NCBI RefSeq assembly: GCF_000696575.1
Contig: NZ_JMSQ01000006.1
Location: forward strand, 186,001-250,000
From: Siccibacter colletis
GTDB lineage: Bacteria > Pseudomonadota > Gammaproteobacteria > Enterobacterales > Enterobacteriaceae
Direction of reading: 5' to 3'
DNA length: 64,000 nucleotides
The notes under the pieces were generated by a model that was given only the letters and a program-made list of their open reading frames with translations, made no database searches and had not been told where the DNA came from. Shown piece by piece: positions 53,562 to 63,086 of the stretch. How positions within the stretch are numbered: the first letter of the stretch is position 1; each line of letters begins with the position of its first letter. The translations under genes and the position numbers were made by a program.

Positions 53562-53588
53562 GAAAAAACCGGCAGCGTGGCTGCCGGT
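53562..53588 (-). terminator. Terminator of katA
   Basis: ACCGGCAGC and GCTGCCGGT form a nine-base stem around GTG; read on the minus strand it ends in a run of T (A-run 53563-53568 on plus). It lies between the convergent tctE and katA genes. Confidence 0.75.
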
Positions 53589-53597
53589 GAGGGGGGA

Positions 53598-55049
53598 TTA
53601 TTTCGCGTTGTTAATCGCATCCAGCGCGGCGGCAATGCCCGCGCCGTAAGCCGGGTCCACTTCGCTGAACAGGCCGATCTGGCGCTGCTGGATAAACTCC
53701 GGTACCGATTTCATGTCATCCGCAATGCGGCGATACATGCGCTGGCGCTCCTCTTCGCCAATCAGCGCAAACAGCTGGCGCGGCTGGCTGAAGTAGTCGG
53801 TATCTTCCCGGTGATTCCAGTGATCGGCAGCGCCTTCCAGCGACAGCGGCGGCTCGCTGTAGTCCGGCTGCTCCTGGAAAACCCCGAAGCTGTTCGGCTC
53901 ATAGGTCGGGCCGTTGCCGCTGTTGCCGTCCACGCGCATTGCGCCGTCGCGGTGATAGTTGTGGAACGGGCAGCGCGGTTTGTTCACCGGGATCTGGTGG
54001 TGGTTGACCCCCAGGCGATAGCGGTGCGCATCCCCGTAAGAGAACAGACGCCCCTGCAGCATGCGGTCCGGCGAGAAACCAATACCGGGCACGATGTTAG
54101 CCGGCGACATTGCTACCTGTTCCACTTCGGCAAAGTAGTTATCCGGGTTGCGGTTCAGCTCCAGCTCGCCCACTTCGATCAGCGGATAGTCGCCGTGCGG
54201 CCAGACTTTGGTCAGGTCGAACGGGTTGTACGGCACGCGTGACGCGTCGGCTTCCGGCATCACCTGCACATAGAATTTCCAGCGCGGGAAGTCGCCGCCT
54301 TCAATGGACTCAAACAGATCGCGCTGGGAGCTTTCTCGATCCTCTGCGACCAGACGTTTCGCCTCATCGTCCATCAGGTTAGCGATACCCTGCGCGGATT
54401 TGAGGTGGAACTTCACCCAGAAGCGCTCGTTATCGCTGTTGATGAAGCTGTAGGTGTGGCTGCCGAAGCCGTGCATATGACGGTAGGAGCGCGGCAGCCC
54501 GCGGTCGCTGAAGTCGATGGTCAGCTGGTGCAGCGACTCCGGCAGGTGGGAGAAGAAGTCCCATTTCCAGGTCGGGTTGCGCAGGTTGGTGCGCGGGTCG
54601 CGTTTTACTACGTGGTTCAGATCCGGGAACTTAAGCGGATCGCGCAGGTAGAATACCGGCGTGTTGTTTCCCACCAGATCCCAGTTACCCTCTTCGGTGT
54701 AGAACTTGATGGAGAAGCCGCGGATGTCGCGCTCGGCGTCCGCCGCGCCGCGTTCACCGGCCACGGTGGAGAAGCGCAGGAACAGGTCGGTTTTCTTGCC
54801 GATCTCAGAGAAAATTTTCGCACGGCTAAAAGCGGTAATGTCCTGAGTCACGGTAAAGGTGCCGTAGGCGGCGGAGCCTTTGGCGTGCATACGACGTTCA
54901 GGGATCACTTCCCGGTCGAAGTGCGCCAGCTTTTCAAGGAACCAGACGTCCTGCAGGAGCATCGGGCCGCGCGGGCCTGCGGTGGCGACATTGTTATTAT
55001 GGGCGACAGGCGCGCCGGAGGCGGTGGTTAACCCTTTCTTATTCATCAT
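53598..55049 (-). CDS. katA: KatA-type monofunctional haem catalase
   Basis: A small-subunit (clade 3) catalase that breaks down hydrogen peroxide. The catalytic His55 lies in [13 protein letters not shown], the distal Asn128 in [13 protein letters not shown], and the haem-ligand Tyr in [15 protein letters not shown] near residue 338. The 483-residue length is typical. There is no signal peptide. ATG 55049 is followed by a second ATG better placed for GGAG. This gene has no E. coli K-12 ortholog; K-12 KatE is larger. Confidence 0.94.
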   Translation of the reverse strand: MMNKKGLTTASGAPVAHNNNVATAGPRGPMLLQDVWFLEKLAHFDREVIPERRMHAKGSAAYGTFTVTQDITAFSRAKIFSEIGKKTDLFLRFSTVAGERGAADAERDIRGFSIKFYTEEGNWDLVGNNTPVFYLRDPLKFPDLNHVVKRDPRTNLRNPTWKWDFFSHLPESLHQLTIDFSDRGLPRSYRHMHGFGSHTYSFINSDNERFWVKFHLKSAQGIANLMDDEAKRLVAEDRESSQRDLFESIEGGDFPRWKFYVQVMPEADASRVPYNPFDLTKVWPHGDYPLIEVGELELNRNPDNYFAEVEQVAMSPANIVPGIGFSPDRMLQGRLFSYGDAHRYRLGVNHHQIPVNKPRCPFHNYHRDGAMRVDGNSGNGPTYEPNSFGVFQEQPDYSEPPLSLEGAADHWNHREDTDYFSQPRQLFALIGEEERQRMYRRIADDMKSVPEFIQQRQIGLFSEVDPAYGAGIAAALDAINNAK

Positions 55050-55311
55050 GGCTCCTCGAACGGGTAGTGGTGAGCATCATCGCTCTGTGCAATCAATCGG
55101 ACTGACTTTTCGCACAACACGGTAACGGCCCGGCCGATCGAGAACAATCTGGCAGTTTCTATTGCAGGAATGGCTGGTGCCTTTCAGACGCAGCGGCAGG
55201 TTTCAATTCCTTACAATACCCTGGAGAAACACGGTTTATCGCGCCTTGAAAGCAACAAGCGCAACGGTACAATGCCGGCACATCGATTGTGAGTTTATAA
55301 AGAGAGCAAAA

Positions 55312-55854
55312 ATGAAAAAAGTCGTGCTTGCTGGTATCGCCAGCTTATTGTTTGTTTCAGGCTACGCCAGCGCCATCAGCGTGAATGCCCAGGCGGGCAA
55401 AGAGTACACCAACGTCGGCGTGGGCTTTGGCACCGATACCACCGGGCTGGCGCTGAGCGGTAACTGGGCGCATAACGATGATGACGGCGACATCGGCGGG
55501 CTGGGCATTGGCCTGAATCTACCGCTGGGGCCGCTGCTGGCCACCGTGGGCGGCAAGGGCATCTACCTGAACCCGAAATCCGGTGACGAAGGCTATGCGG
55601 CGGCGGTAGGCGGTGGCCTGCAGTGGCCGCTGACCGACAGCTTCCGTCTGTATGGCGAGTACTACTACTCCCCGGACTCGCTCTCCAGCGGCGTGAAGGA
55701 CTATGAAGAAGCGAACGCCGGCGTGCGCTGGACCATTATGCGTCCGATCAGCATCGAAGCGGGTTATCGCTACATCAACCTCGCCGGCAAAGATGGCGAT
55801 CGCGACAACGCGGTGGCCGACGGCCCTTACGTGGGTGGCAGCGTCTCCTTCTGA
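55312..55854 (+). CDS. yfaZ: YfaZ, predicted outer-membrane protein
   Basis: A 180-residue exported protein, the length of E. coli YfaZ. The signal peptide covers about residues 1-21 (MKKVVLAGIASLLFVSGYASA). The mature part is rich in alternating beta-strand segments and ends in Phe (VGGSVSF), as in outer-membrane barrels. ATG 55312 was chosen over in-frame upstream codons because it starts the signal peptide. Function is unknown. Confidence 0.92.
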   Translation: MKKVVLAGIASLLFVSGYASAISVNAQAGKEYTNVGVGFGTDTTGLALSGNWAHNDDDGDIGGLGIGLNLPLGPLLATVGGKGIYLNPKSGDEGYAAAVGGGLQWPLTDSFRLYGEYYYSPDSLSSGVKDYEEANAGVRWTIMRPISIEAGYRYINLAGKDGDRDNAVADGPYVGGSVSF

Positions 55855-55946
55855 TCCCCAGGGCGCGGCACATTGCCGCGCCTTTTCGCTTTCCCCGGTA
55901 TCGCCTTGCGCTATAGTAGAGCCTTCACTCTATGCGGAGTAAGTCG

Positions 55947-57143
55947 ATGTTAACTGTGGAAATGCTCTCTACCGGCGATGAAGTCCTGCACGGGCAAATC
56001 GTTGATACCAACGCCGCCTGGCTTGCCGATTACCTCTTCACGCAGGGTTTACCCTTCACACGCCGCAACACCGTGGGCGACGATCTCGACAGCCTGATCG
56101 CCATTTTGCAGGAGCGCAGCACCGAAGCCGATGTGGTTATCGTCAACGGCGGCCTTGGCCCCACCAGCGACGATCTTAGCGCGCTGGCTGCTGCACGCGC
56201 CGCTGGCGTTGAGCTGGAGCTGCAGGCGTCGTGGCTTGAGCATATGACGCGCTTTTTCGAAAGCCGTGGCCGGGTGATGGCGCCCAGCAACCGCAAACAG
56301 GCGATGATCCCCGCCGGCAGCGAGATGCTCGATAACCCGGTTGGCACTGCCTGCGGCTTTGCACTGACGCTTAACCGCTGCACCTTCTTCTTCACCCCAG
56401 GCGTGCCGTCTGAATTTAAAGTGATGGTCGAGAAAGAGATCCTCCCGCGCATTCAGCAGTGTTTTGAACTACCGGCCCCCCCGGTGTGCCTGCGCCTGAC
56501 TACGTTTGGCCGTTCGGAAAGCGATCTTGCTCAGAGTCTGAGCCACCTGAACCTGCCGGATGGCGTGGTGATGGGGTATCGCTCCTCCATGCCAATCATT
56601 GAACTGAAACTCACCGGACCGGCCAACCAGCGGGCGCAGATGGAAGCCCTGTGGCCGGAGGTGCGCCAGGTGGCCGGCGAGAGCCTGATTTTCGAAGGTA
56701 CCGTGGGGCTGCCGGGTTTGCTGGCCGAGAGCCTGCGCGCCCGTGACCTGCGGCTGTGCGTGAGCGAGCAGTTCACCGCTGGCCTGCTGTCGCTGGAACT
56801 GAATCAGGCCGGCGCGCCGCTGGCGGATGGGGAAGTGCTGGCACCGCGTGCTGAGTCGCTGGCTGAGATCGCCGCCCGGGCGCGGGCGCTGTCGCAGGCG
56901 GCGGACGGCGCACTGGCGCTGGTGACGGGAGCACATCAGGACGACAGCCTGCTGTTTGCGCTGCACAGCGACGCGGGCAGCCGTGCTATTCGCGTTCAGC
57001 TGAGCCTGGCGAATCACCGCCTGCCGGTGCGCCAGGCGGTGGCCTCAATGATTGCCCAGAACATGCTGCGCCGTCTGCTCAACGGGGATGATGTCTCCCA
57101 GGGACATGGCTGGGTGCGGGTGACGGAGCGTCTTACCCAGTAG
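55947..57143 (+). CDS. yfaY: YfaY, CinA-like protein
   Basis: YfaY has an N-terminal molybdopterin-binding-like (COG1058) domain (about 1-170) with MLSTGDEVLHGQIVDTNAAWLA and VNGGLGPTSDDLS. Its C-terminal part corresponds to the NMN-deamidase (PncC) region of CinA, but the active-site Ser-Cys is replaced (SEQFTAGLL), so deamidase activity is unlikely. ATG 55947 behind GGAG gives 398 residues (400 in E. coli). Its biochemical role is unknown. Confidence 0.92.
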   Translation: MLTVEMLSTGDEVLHGQIVDTNAAWLADYLFTQGLPFTRRNTVGDDLDSLIAILQERSTEADVVIVNGGLGPTSDDLSALAAARAAGVELELQASWLEHMTRFFESRGRVMAPSNRKQAMIPAGSEMLDNPVGTACGFALTLNRCTFFFTPGVPSEFKVMVEKEILPRIQQCFELPAPPVCLRLTTFGRSESDLAQSLSHLNLPDGVVMGYRSSMPIIELKLTGPANQRAQMEALWPEVRQVAGESLIFEGTVGLPGLLAESLRARDLRLCVSEQFTAGLLSLELNQAGAPLADGEVLAPRAESLAEIAARARALSQAADGALALVTGAHQDDSLLFALHSDAGSRAIRVQLSLANHRLPVRQAVASMIAQNMLRRLLNGDDVSQGHGWVRVTERLTQ

Positions 57144-57498
57144 ACAGGTAAAACCATACCCTGCTGCATTACCGCGCCCGACAAACCTGCCGGGCGCGGC
57201 TCTGTATCTGCCCTGCATATCCTGTCTCATCCCGCCATACAGGCTGTCACGCTAAATTCCGCCTTCACATAACGCAAATCAGCGACCAGCATTTGCTTCG
57301 TAAATGCGCGTTTTCGAGCATAAAACGTGATCGGATGCTCTTTTTTGTTGTTTTGTCTTAAATCTGTAACATTCCGTGTGTCATTTCACAGTAACATTGG
57401 CCGCCTTTTTCTAACATTGGCACCCTTTTGTTTAACACAGGCGATTCGTTGCCGGGCGTTTCCGCTGACGATAATAACTATATGGCCCCGGAGGCTTA
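57144..57498 (+). promoter_or_regulatory. Upstream region of glpT
   Basis: The first part holds a short GC-rich stem after yfaY (around CCGGGCG, 57179-57195). Nearer glpT, TAACATT occurs at 57366-57372, 57392-57398 and 57412-57418; the last two sit in a 10-base direct repeat TAACATTGGC exactly 20 bases apart. AACATT resembles a GlpR half-site. No consensus CRP site was found. A good ribosome site GGAGG precedes the gene. Confidence 0.45.
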
Positions 57499-58851
57499 AT
57501 GATCGGTATTTTTCAACCTGCACCCCATCAATCGCGGCTGCCCGACGGGCAGATCGATCCGCTGTACCGCCGTCTGCGCTGGCAGATCTTTATGGGGATT
57601 TTCTTTGGCTATGCAGCCTACTATCTGGTGCGCAAGAACTTTGCGCTGGCAATGCCTTACCTGATTGAGCAGGGCTTCTCGCGCGGCGATCTGGGCTTTG
57701 CGCTGTCGGGGATCTCCATCGCCTACGGCTTTTCAAAATTCATCATGGGGTCGGTGTCGGATCGCTCGAATCCGCGCGTCTTTCTGCCGGCGGGGCTGAT
57801 CCTCGCCGCGGCGGTAATGCTGTTTATGGGCTTTGTGCCCTGGGCGACCTCCAGCATCGCCGTGATGTTCGTGCTGCTGTTCCTGTGCGGCTGGTTCCAG
57901 GGTATGGGCTGGCCGCCGTGCGGGCGCACCATGGTGCACTGGTGGTCGCAGAAGGAGCGCGGCGGGATTGTGTCGGTGTGGAACTGCGCACATAACGTCG
58001 GCGGCGGGCTGCCACCGCTGCTGTTCCTGCTGGGTATGGCCTGGTTTAACGACTGGAAAGCGGCACTGTATATGCCTGCGTTTGCGGCCATCATCGTGGC
58101 GCTGATTGCCTTTGCGCTCATGCGCGATACACCGCAGTCCTGCGGTCTGCCGCCCATTGAGGAGTACAAAAACGACTATCCGGACGACTACAGCGATAAG
58201 CATGAGGAAGAGCTGACCGCGAAGCAGATTTTCATGCAGTACGTGCTGCCGAATAAGCTGCTGTGGTATATCGCTATCGCCAACGTGTTTGTCTACCTGC
58301 TGCGCTACGGCATCCTCGACTGGTCACCGACCTATCTGAAGGAAGTGAAGCACTTTGCGCTGGATAAATCCTCCTGGGCCTACTTCTTCTATGAGTATGC
58401 AGGTATTCCAGGCACGTTGCTGTGCGGCTGGATGTCGGACAAGGTCTTCCGCGGTAACCGAGGCGCAACCGGCGTGTTCTTTATGACGCTGGTGACTATC
58501 GCCACCGTGGTGTACTGGCTGAACCCACCGGGCAATCCGCATGTCGATATGATCTGTATGATTGTTATCGGCTTCCTGATCTATGGCCCGGTGATGCTGA
58601 TTGGTCTGCACGCGCTTGAGCTGGCTCCGAAGAAAGCGGCAGGCACGGCGGCAGGCTTTACCGGGCTGTTCGGTTACCTCGGCGGGTCGGTAGCGGCCAG
58701 CGCTATCGTGGGTTACACCGTGGACTTCTTCGGCTGGGACGGCGGCTTCATCGTCATGATTGGCGGAAGCGTACTGGCGGTGCTGCTGCTGATTGTGGTG
58801 ATGATTGGTGAGCGCAAGCACCATCAGGCGATCGCGGCGAAACGCGGGTAA
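57499..58851 (+). CDS. glpT: Glycerol-3-phosphate:phosphate antiporter
   Basis: GlpT imports glycerol-3-phosphate in exchange for phosphate across the inner membrane. It is a 12-helix MFS protein of 450 residues (452 in E. coli). The substrate-binding Arg45 is in AYYLVRKNF and the second Arg in [10 protein letters not shown]; the signature [19 protein letters not shown] is intact. It also takes up fosfomycin in E. coli. Unlike E. coli, glpQ does not follow and glpABC is not divergent from it. Confidence 0.97.
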   Translation: MIGIFQPAPHQSRLPDGQIDPLYRRLRWQIFMGIFFGYAAYYLVRKNFALAMPYLIEQGFSRGDLGFALSGISIAYGFSKFIMGSVSDRSNPRVFLPAGLILAAAVMLFMGFVPWATSSIAVMFVLLFLCGWFQGMGWPPCGRTMVHWWSQKERGGIVSVWNCAHNVGGGLPPLLFLLGMAWFNDWKAALYMPAFAAIIVALIAFALMRDTPQSCGLPPIEEYKNDYPDDYSDKHEEELTAKQIFMQYVLPNKLLWYIAIANVFVYLLRYGILDWSPTYLKEVKHFALDKSSWAYFFYEYAGIPGTLLCGWMSDKVFRGNRGATGVFFMTLVTIATVVYWLNPPGNPHVDMICMIVIGFLIYGPVMLIGLHALELAPKKAAGTAAGFTGLFGYLGGSVAASAIVGYTVDFFGWDGGFIVMIGGSVLAVLLLIVVMIGERKHHQAIAAKRG

Positions 58852-58867
58852 GAGAAGGGCAGATACG

Positions 58868-58899
58868 AAAAAGGCGGGCCATCAGGCCCGCCTTTTTTT
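58868..58899. terminator. Bidirectional terminator glpT / yfaE
   Basis: AAAAAGGCGGGCC and GGCCCGCCTTTTT form a 13-base stem around ATCA, with seven T on plus. The T-run overlaps the yfaE stop codon on the minus strand. Confidence 0.9.
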
Positions 58900-59155
58900 A
58901 CAGTTCGATTTCGATATCGCCCCGCGCTTTACAGCAGCAGGGCAGAATATCGCCTGGTTCAATAAATGCCAGCGGCTCGGTAAGCCAGGTGACTTCCCCG
59001 GACACCAGACGCGTCCGGCACGACCCGCAGTACCCTTCCCGGCACTGATACTCTACCGGCACCTTATGTGACTCGAGCGCCAGCAGCAGGGAAGGATGCT
59101 CTTCCAGGCACTCAAGCTGAGCGCCGGTGAGGCGTAAGGTAATGCGGTTATTCAT
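58898..59155 (-). CDS. yfaE: YfaE, 2Fe-2S ferredoxin for NrdB
   Basis: YfaE supplies electrons to rebuild the diferric-tyrosyl radical of NrdB. The plant-type 2Fe-2S ligands are in CREGYCGSC and a later CCC. ATG 59155 gives 85 residues (84 in E. coli); a GTG at 59158 immediately precedes it and could also be used. It starts three bases after the nrdB stop and is translationally linked with it. Confidence 0.95.
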   Translation of the reverse strand: MNNRITLRLTGAQLECLEEHPSLLLALESHKVPVEYQCREGYCGSCRTRLVSGEVTWLTEPLAFIEPGDILPCCCKARGDIEIEL

Positions 59156-59158
59156 CAC

Positions 59159-60289
59159 TCAGAGCTGGAAATCGCTGAGGTCGTCGGTGTTCACTTCGGA
59201 GTCAATCTGACCCACCAGGTAAGAGCTGACTTCCACTTCCTGCGGTGCCACCTGCACGTTATCGGACACCAGCCAGGTGTTGATCCACGGAATCGGGTTA
59301 GAGCGCGTCTGGAATGGCAGATCGAGGCCCACCGCCTGCATACGGATGTTGGTGATGTACTCGACGTACTGGCAGAGAATGTCTTTGTTCAGGCCGATCA
59401 TCGAGCCGTCTTTGAACAGGTACTCTGCCCACTCTTTCTCCTGCTGTGCCGCCAGCACGAACAGGTCATAGCTTTCCTGTTTGCACTCTTCGGCGATCTC
59501 CGCCATTTCCGGGTCATCTGTGCCGCTGCGCAGCAGGTTCAGCATATGCTGCGTGCCGGTGAGGTGCAGCGCTTCGTCGCGGGCGATGAGGCGGATAATC
59601 TTGGCATTGCCTTCCATCAGTTCGCGCTCGGCGAAGGCGAAGGAGCAGGCGAAGGAGACATAGAAGCGAATCGCTTCCAGCGCGTTGACGCTCATCAGGC
59701 AGAGGTAAAGCTTCTTCTTCAGCTCGCGCAGGTTCACGGTTACGGTCTTGCCGTTAACGCTGTGGGTGCCTTCGCCCAGCAGATGCCAGTAGCTGGTCAT
59801 CTCAATCAGATCGTCGTAGTAGTGGGAGATGCCTTCCGCACGCTTGAGGATCTGCTCGTTGTTGACGATGTCGTCGAACACCACCGCCGGATCGTTAACG
59901 ATGTTGCGGATAATGTGGGTGTAGGAGCGCGAGTGGATGGTCTCAGAGAACGCCCAGGTTTCTACCCAGGTTTCCAGCTCCGGAATGGAGATCAGCGGCA
60001 GCAGCGCCACGTTCGGGCTGCGGCCCTGGATAGAATCCAGCAGCGTCTGGTATTTCAGGTTGCTGATGAAGATGTGCTTCTCGTGATCCGGCAGCGCCTG
60101 ATAGTCGATACGGTCGCGGGAAACATCCACTTCTTCCGGACGCCAGAAGAAGGAGAGCTGTTTTTCGATCAGCTTTTCGAAGATGTCATATTTCTGCTGG
60201 TCGTAGCGCGCCACGTTAACCGGCTGGCCAAAGAACATCGGTTCCAGCAGCTGATTATTCTTCGTCTGTGAAAAGGTGGTGTATGCCAT
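59159..60289 (-). CDS. nrdB: Ribonucleoside-diphosphate reductase class Ia beta subunit
   Basis: NrdB houses the di-iron centre and tyrosyl radical that start ribonucleotide reduction in NrdA. The radical Tyr lies in [12 protein letters not shown] (residue 123 counting Met), with iron ligands in [11 protein letters not shown] and the earlier E residues of FSETIH. ATG at 60289 ([13 protein letters not shown]) gives 376 residues, as in E. coli. It is in nrdA-nrdB-yfaE. Confidence 0.98.
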   Translation of the reverse strand: MAYTTFSQTKNNQLLEPMFFGQPVNVARYDQQKYDIFEKLIEKQLSFFWRPEEVDVSRDRIDYQALPDHEKHIFISNLKYQTLLDSIQGRSPNVALLPLISIPELETWVETWAFSETIHSRSYTHIIRNIVNDPAVVFDDIVNNEQILKRAEGISHYYDDLIEMTSYWHLLGEGTHSVNGKTVTVNLRELKKKLYLCLMSVNALEAIRFYVSFACSFAFAERELMEGNAKIIRLIARDEALHLTGTQHMLNLLRSGTDDPEMAEIAEECKQESYDLFVLAAQQEKEWAEYLFKDGSMIGLNKDILCQYVEYITNIRMQAVGLDLPFQTRSNPIPWINTWLVSDNVQVAPQEVEVSSYLVGQIDSEVNTDDLSDFQL

Positions 60290-60328
60290 GAATGTGGGTC
60301 CTGTCTGCGAACAATATCTGCTGTTAAT

Positions 60329-60412
60329 GGTGGATGCGCTTCGCTTATCCACCCTACGGCTTGATGTTGCGGTTATTCTCGTAGGGCAGGTAAGCGAAGC
60401 GCACCTGCCGCC
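60329..60412. repeat. BIME: pair of inverted REP-like palindromes between nrdA and nrdB
   Basis: GGTGGATGCGCTTCGCTTATCCACC with CCTACGG (60329-60360) resembles the REP pattern. A second, inverted copy follows at 60380-60412 (GTAGGGCAGGTAAGCGAAGCGC...). The two face each other across 20 bases, the layout of a BIME. In the nrdAB message they would form two stable stems and may protect the upstream nrdA part. Confidence 0.75.
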
Positions 60413-60449
60413 TTAACAACAAGAGGGCGGGTTTCCCCGCCCCGCTTAA

Positions 60450-62735
60450 TCAGATTTTACATGCGCCGCTTTCGCAGCCGTCGTCCTGAATGGACGGCGC
60501 CAGGTCATCCTGGGAGTCCTCTGCACCATCACGGGTGTTCTGGTAGTAGAGGGTTTTCACGCCAAATTTATAGGCGGTGAGCAGGTCTTTCAGCAGCTGC
60601 TGCATCGGCACTTTGCCTGACGGGAAACGCGTCGGGTCATAGTTGGTGTTCGCCGAAATAGACTGGTCAATGAACTTCTGCATCAGACCAACCAGCTGCA
60701 GGTAACCGTCGTTGTTCGGCATGTCCCACAGCAGTTCGTACTGATCTTTCAGGCGCTCATACTCCGGCACCACCTGGCGCAGGATACCGTCTTTCGACGC
60801 TTTGATGCTGACGTGGCCGCGCGGCGGCTCAATGCCGTTGGTGGCGTTCGAGATCTGCGAGGAGGTCTCAGACGGCATCAGGGCAGAGAGCGTGGAGTTA
60901 CGCAGGCCGTGGGTCTTGATGGACTCACGCAGCGCTTCCCAGTCGAGGTGCAGCGGCTCGTTAGCGATGCCATCGAGATCCTTTTTATAGGTGTCGATCG
61001 GCAGGATGCCTTTGCTGTAGGTGGTTTCGTTGAACCACGGGCAGGCGCCTTGCTCTTTTGCCAGCTCGTTCGAGGCTTTCAGCAGGTAGTACTGAATCGC
61101 TTCGAAGGTTTTGTGCGTCAGGTTGTTGGCGCTGCCGTTGGAATAACGCACGCCGTGCTTCGCCAGGTAGTAGGCGTAGTTGATGACGCCGATACCCAGG
61201 GTACGACGACCCATCGCACCGCGTTTTGCCGCCAGAATCGGGTAGTCCTGATAATCCAGCAGGGCGTCGAGCGCACGTACCGCAAGGATCGCCAGCTCTT
61301 CCAGCTCGTCCAGGCTGTCAATCGCGCCGAGGTTGAAGGCGGAGAGGGTGCACAGGGCGATTTCGCCGTTTTCGTCGTTGACGTCGTCCAGCGGTTTTGT
61401 CGGCAGGGCGATCTCAAGGCACAGGTTAGACTGGCGCACCGGCGCAACCACCGGGTCGAACGGGCTGTGGGTGTTGCAGTGGTCCACGTTCTGGATGTAG
61501 ATACGGCCCGTAGAGGCGCGCTCCTGCATCATCAGGGAGAACAGGTCCACCGCTTTCACGCGCTGCTTACGGATGCTGTCGTCTTTTTCGTATTTCACGT
61601 ACAGGCGCTCAAACTCGTCCTGATCGGCGAAGAAGGCGTCGTACAGGCCAGGAACGTCAGACGGGCTGAACAGGGTGATGTCTTCACCTTTCAGCAGGCG
61701 GGTGTACATCAGCTTGTTGATCTGCACCCCGTAGTCCATGTGACGCACGCGGTTGGCGTCGGTACCACGGTTGTTTTTCAGCACCAGCAGGCTTTCCACT
61801 TCCAGATGCCACATCGGGTAGAAGAGGGTTGCCGCCCCGCCGCGCACGCCGCCCTGAGAGCAGGATTTCACCGCAGTCTGGAAGTGCTTGTAGAACGGAA
61901 TACAGCCGGTGTGGAAGGCTTCACCGCCGCGGATCGGGCTGCCCAGCGCACGAATGCGGCCGGCATTGATGCCGATACCGGCGCGCTGGGAAACGTATTT
62001 CACAATAGCGCTGGAGGTGGCGTTGATGGAGTCGAGGCTGTCGCCGCACTCGATCAATACGCAAGAGCTGAACTGACGGGTCGGCGTACGCACGCCGGAC
62101 ATGATCGGCGTCGGCAGCGAGATCTTGAAGGTTGATACCGCGTCATAGAAACGCTTCACGTAGTCGAGACGGGTTTCGCGCGGGTAGTTAGAGAACAGGC
62201 AGGCCGCGACGAGGATATACAGGAACTGCGCGCTCTCGTAGATTTCGCCGGTGACGCGGTTCTGGACCAGATATTTCCCTTCAAGCTGTTTTACCGCAGC
62301 GTAAGAGAAGTTCATGTCGCGCCAGTGGTCAATAAAGCCGTCCATCTGCTCGAACTCTTCTACGGAGTAGTCTTCCAGCAGGTGGCGGTCATATTTGCCC
62401 AGCTCCACCATTTTTACCACGTGGTCGTGCAGCGTCGGCGGCTCGAACTGGCCGTAGGCTTTCTTACGCAGGTGGAAAATGGCCAGGCGCGCGGCGAGGT
62501 ACTGATAATCCGGCGCATCGCGGGAGATCAGGTCGGCTGCGGCCTTGATGATGGTTTCATGAATGTCAGAGGTTTTAATCCCGTCGTAAAACTGGATGTG
62601 GGAACGCAGTTCAACCTGAGAGATTGAGACGTTCTCCAGGCCTTCCGCCGCCCAGTCAAGCACACGATGGATTTTATCGAGGTTAATGCGCTCGGTCGCA
62701 CCGTCACGCTTAGTCACCAGCAGACTCTGATTCAT
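60450..62735 (-). CDS. nrdA: Ribonucleoside-diphosphate reductase class Ia alpha subunit
   Basis: NrdA reduces ribonucleoside diphosphates to deoxy forms. The N-terminal ATP-cone (about 5-95, LLVTKRDGATERINLDKIHRV) mediates allosteric control. Active-site cysteines are in FSSCVLIECGDS and LCLEIALPTKP...ALCTLSAFNLG, and the C-terminal redox pair is CESGACKI. The 761 residues match E. coli exactly. Upstream DnaA boxes suggest replication-linked control. Confidence 0.98.
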   Translation of the reverse strand: MNQSLLVTKRDGATERINLDKIHRVLDWAAEGLENVSISQVELRSHIQFYDGIKTSDIHETIIKAAADLISRDAPDYQYLAARLAIFHLRKKAYGQFEPPTLHDHVVKMVELGKYDRHLLEDYSVEEFEQMDGFIDHWRDMNFSYAAVKQLEGKYLVQNRVTGEIYESAQFLYILVAACLFSNYPRETRLDYVKRFYDAVSTFKISLPTPIMSGVRTPTRQFSSCVLIECGDSLDSINATSSAIVKYVSQRAGIGINAGRIRALGSPIRGGEAFHTGCIPFYKHFQTAVKSCSQGGVRGGAATLFYPMWHLEVESLLVLKNNRGTDANRVRHMDYGVQINKLMYTRLLKGEDITLFSPSDVPGLYDAFFADQDEFERLYVKYEKDDSIRKQRVKAVDLFSLMMQERASTGRIYIQNVDHCNTHSPFDPVVAPVRQSNLCLEIALPTKPLDDVNDENGEIALCTLSAFNLGAIDSLDELEELAILAVRALDALLDYQDYPILAAKRGAMGRRTLGIGVINYAYYLAKHGVRYSNGSANNLTHKTFEAIQYYLLKASNELAKEQGACPWFNETTYSKGILPIDTYKKDLDGIANEPLHLDWEALRESIKTHGLRNSTLSALMPSETSSQISNATNGIEPPRGHVSIKASKDGILRQVVPEYERLKDQYELLWDMPNNDGYLQLVGLMQKFIDQSISANTNYDPTRFPSGKVPMQQLLKDLLTAYKFGVKTLYYQNTRDGAEDSQDDLAPSIQDDGCESGACKI

Positions 62736-62779
62736 GAGGAATGTACCCGTCCGTAAGAAATAGAAAAAATATCCCCCGC

Positions 62780-62819
62780 TTATACACAGCCGCCAGTCTG
62801 TGACTAACTCTGTGGATAA
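62780..62819. promoter_or_regulatory. Two DnaA boxes upstream of nrdA
   Basis: TTATACACA (62780-62788, plus) and TTATCCACA (62811-62819, minus) are full 9-base DnaA boxes, in opposite orientation and 22 bases apart. E. coli nrdA has DnaA boxes in the same place that regulate its transcription. They lie 45-85 bases before the nrdA start. Confidence 0.82.
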
Positions 62820-63036
62820 ATACTACATATAGGGGGTTTGAGATAAGTTTAACGCTAGATGATGAGTATTCTAGTAGGGAATCATTTGAGAACAAGAGTT
62901 GATTTTGAGATGTTTTTGCGTCTTATTCGACGGGTCTATGGCTAAGCCCTCGTATCGTAAGGCTTGTTGGCTATGTCAATAAGTTGCAAAAAAAAATGAA
63001 AATTTGATCGAGTGCTGATTTCTTCAACGACCCGAC

Positions 63037-63062
63037 AAAATTGCGCGGTAAAGCCCGCGCAA
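63037..63062 (-). terminator. Terminator of ubiG
   Basis: TTGCGCGG and CCGCGCAA pair around a six-base loop; on the minus strand the stem is followed by TTTTGTC. It lies 25 bases after the ubiG stop. Confidence 0.7.
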
Positions 63063-63086
63063 TCCTTATAGCAAATACTTATGTCG

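Larger units (their letters stand above)
62736..63086 (-). promoter_or_regulatory. Regulatory region of nrdA and 3' region of ubiG
   Basis: Transcription toward nrdA runs on the minus strand. A possible promoter is TTGTTC-N16-TAGAAT just beyond the DnaA boxes, read on that strand around 62870-62900. ACCCCCTATATGTAGT (minus, 62822-62837) loosely resembles an NrdR box, but I could not find its usual partner. The right part holds the ubiG terminator. E. coli yfaL, found here, is absent. Confidence 0.45.

Noticed and set aside
57376-57391. CRP-like site TGTGTCATTTCACA upstream of glpT
   Set aside because: The half-sites TGTG and CACA are six bases apart instead of the eight required by the TGTGA-N6-TCACA consensus.
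60813-62135. 440-codon open frame antisense to nrdA
   Set aside because: Shadow of the conserved nrdA gene with no family resemblance.
62822-62837. NrdR box upstream of nrdA
   Set aside because: Only a loose match to the consensus, and the second box normally found about three turns away was not seen.
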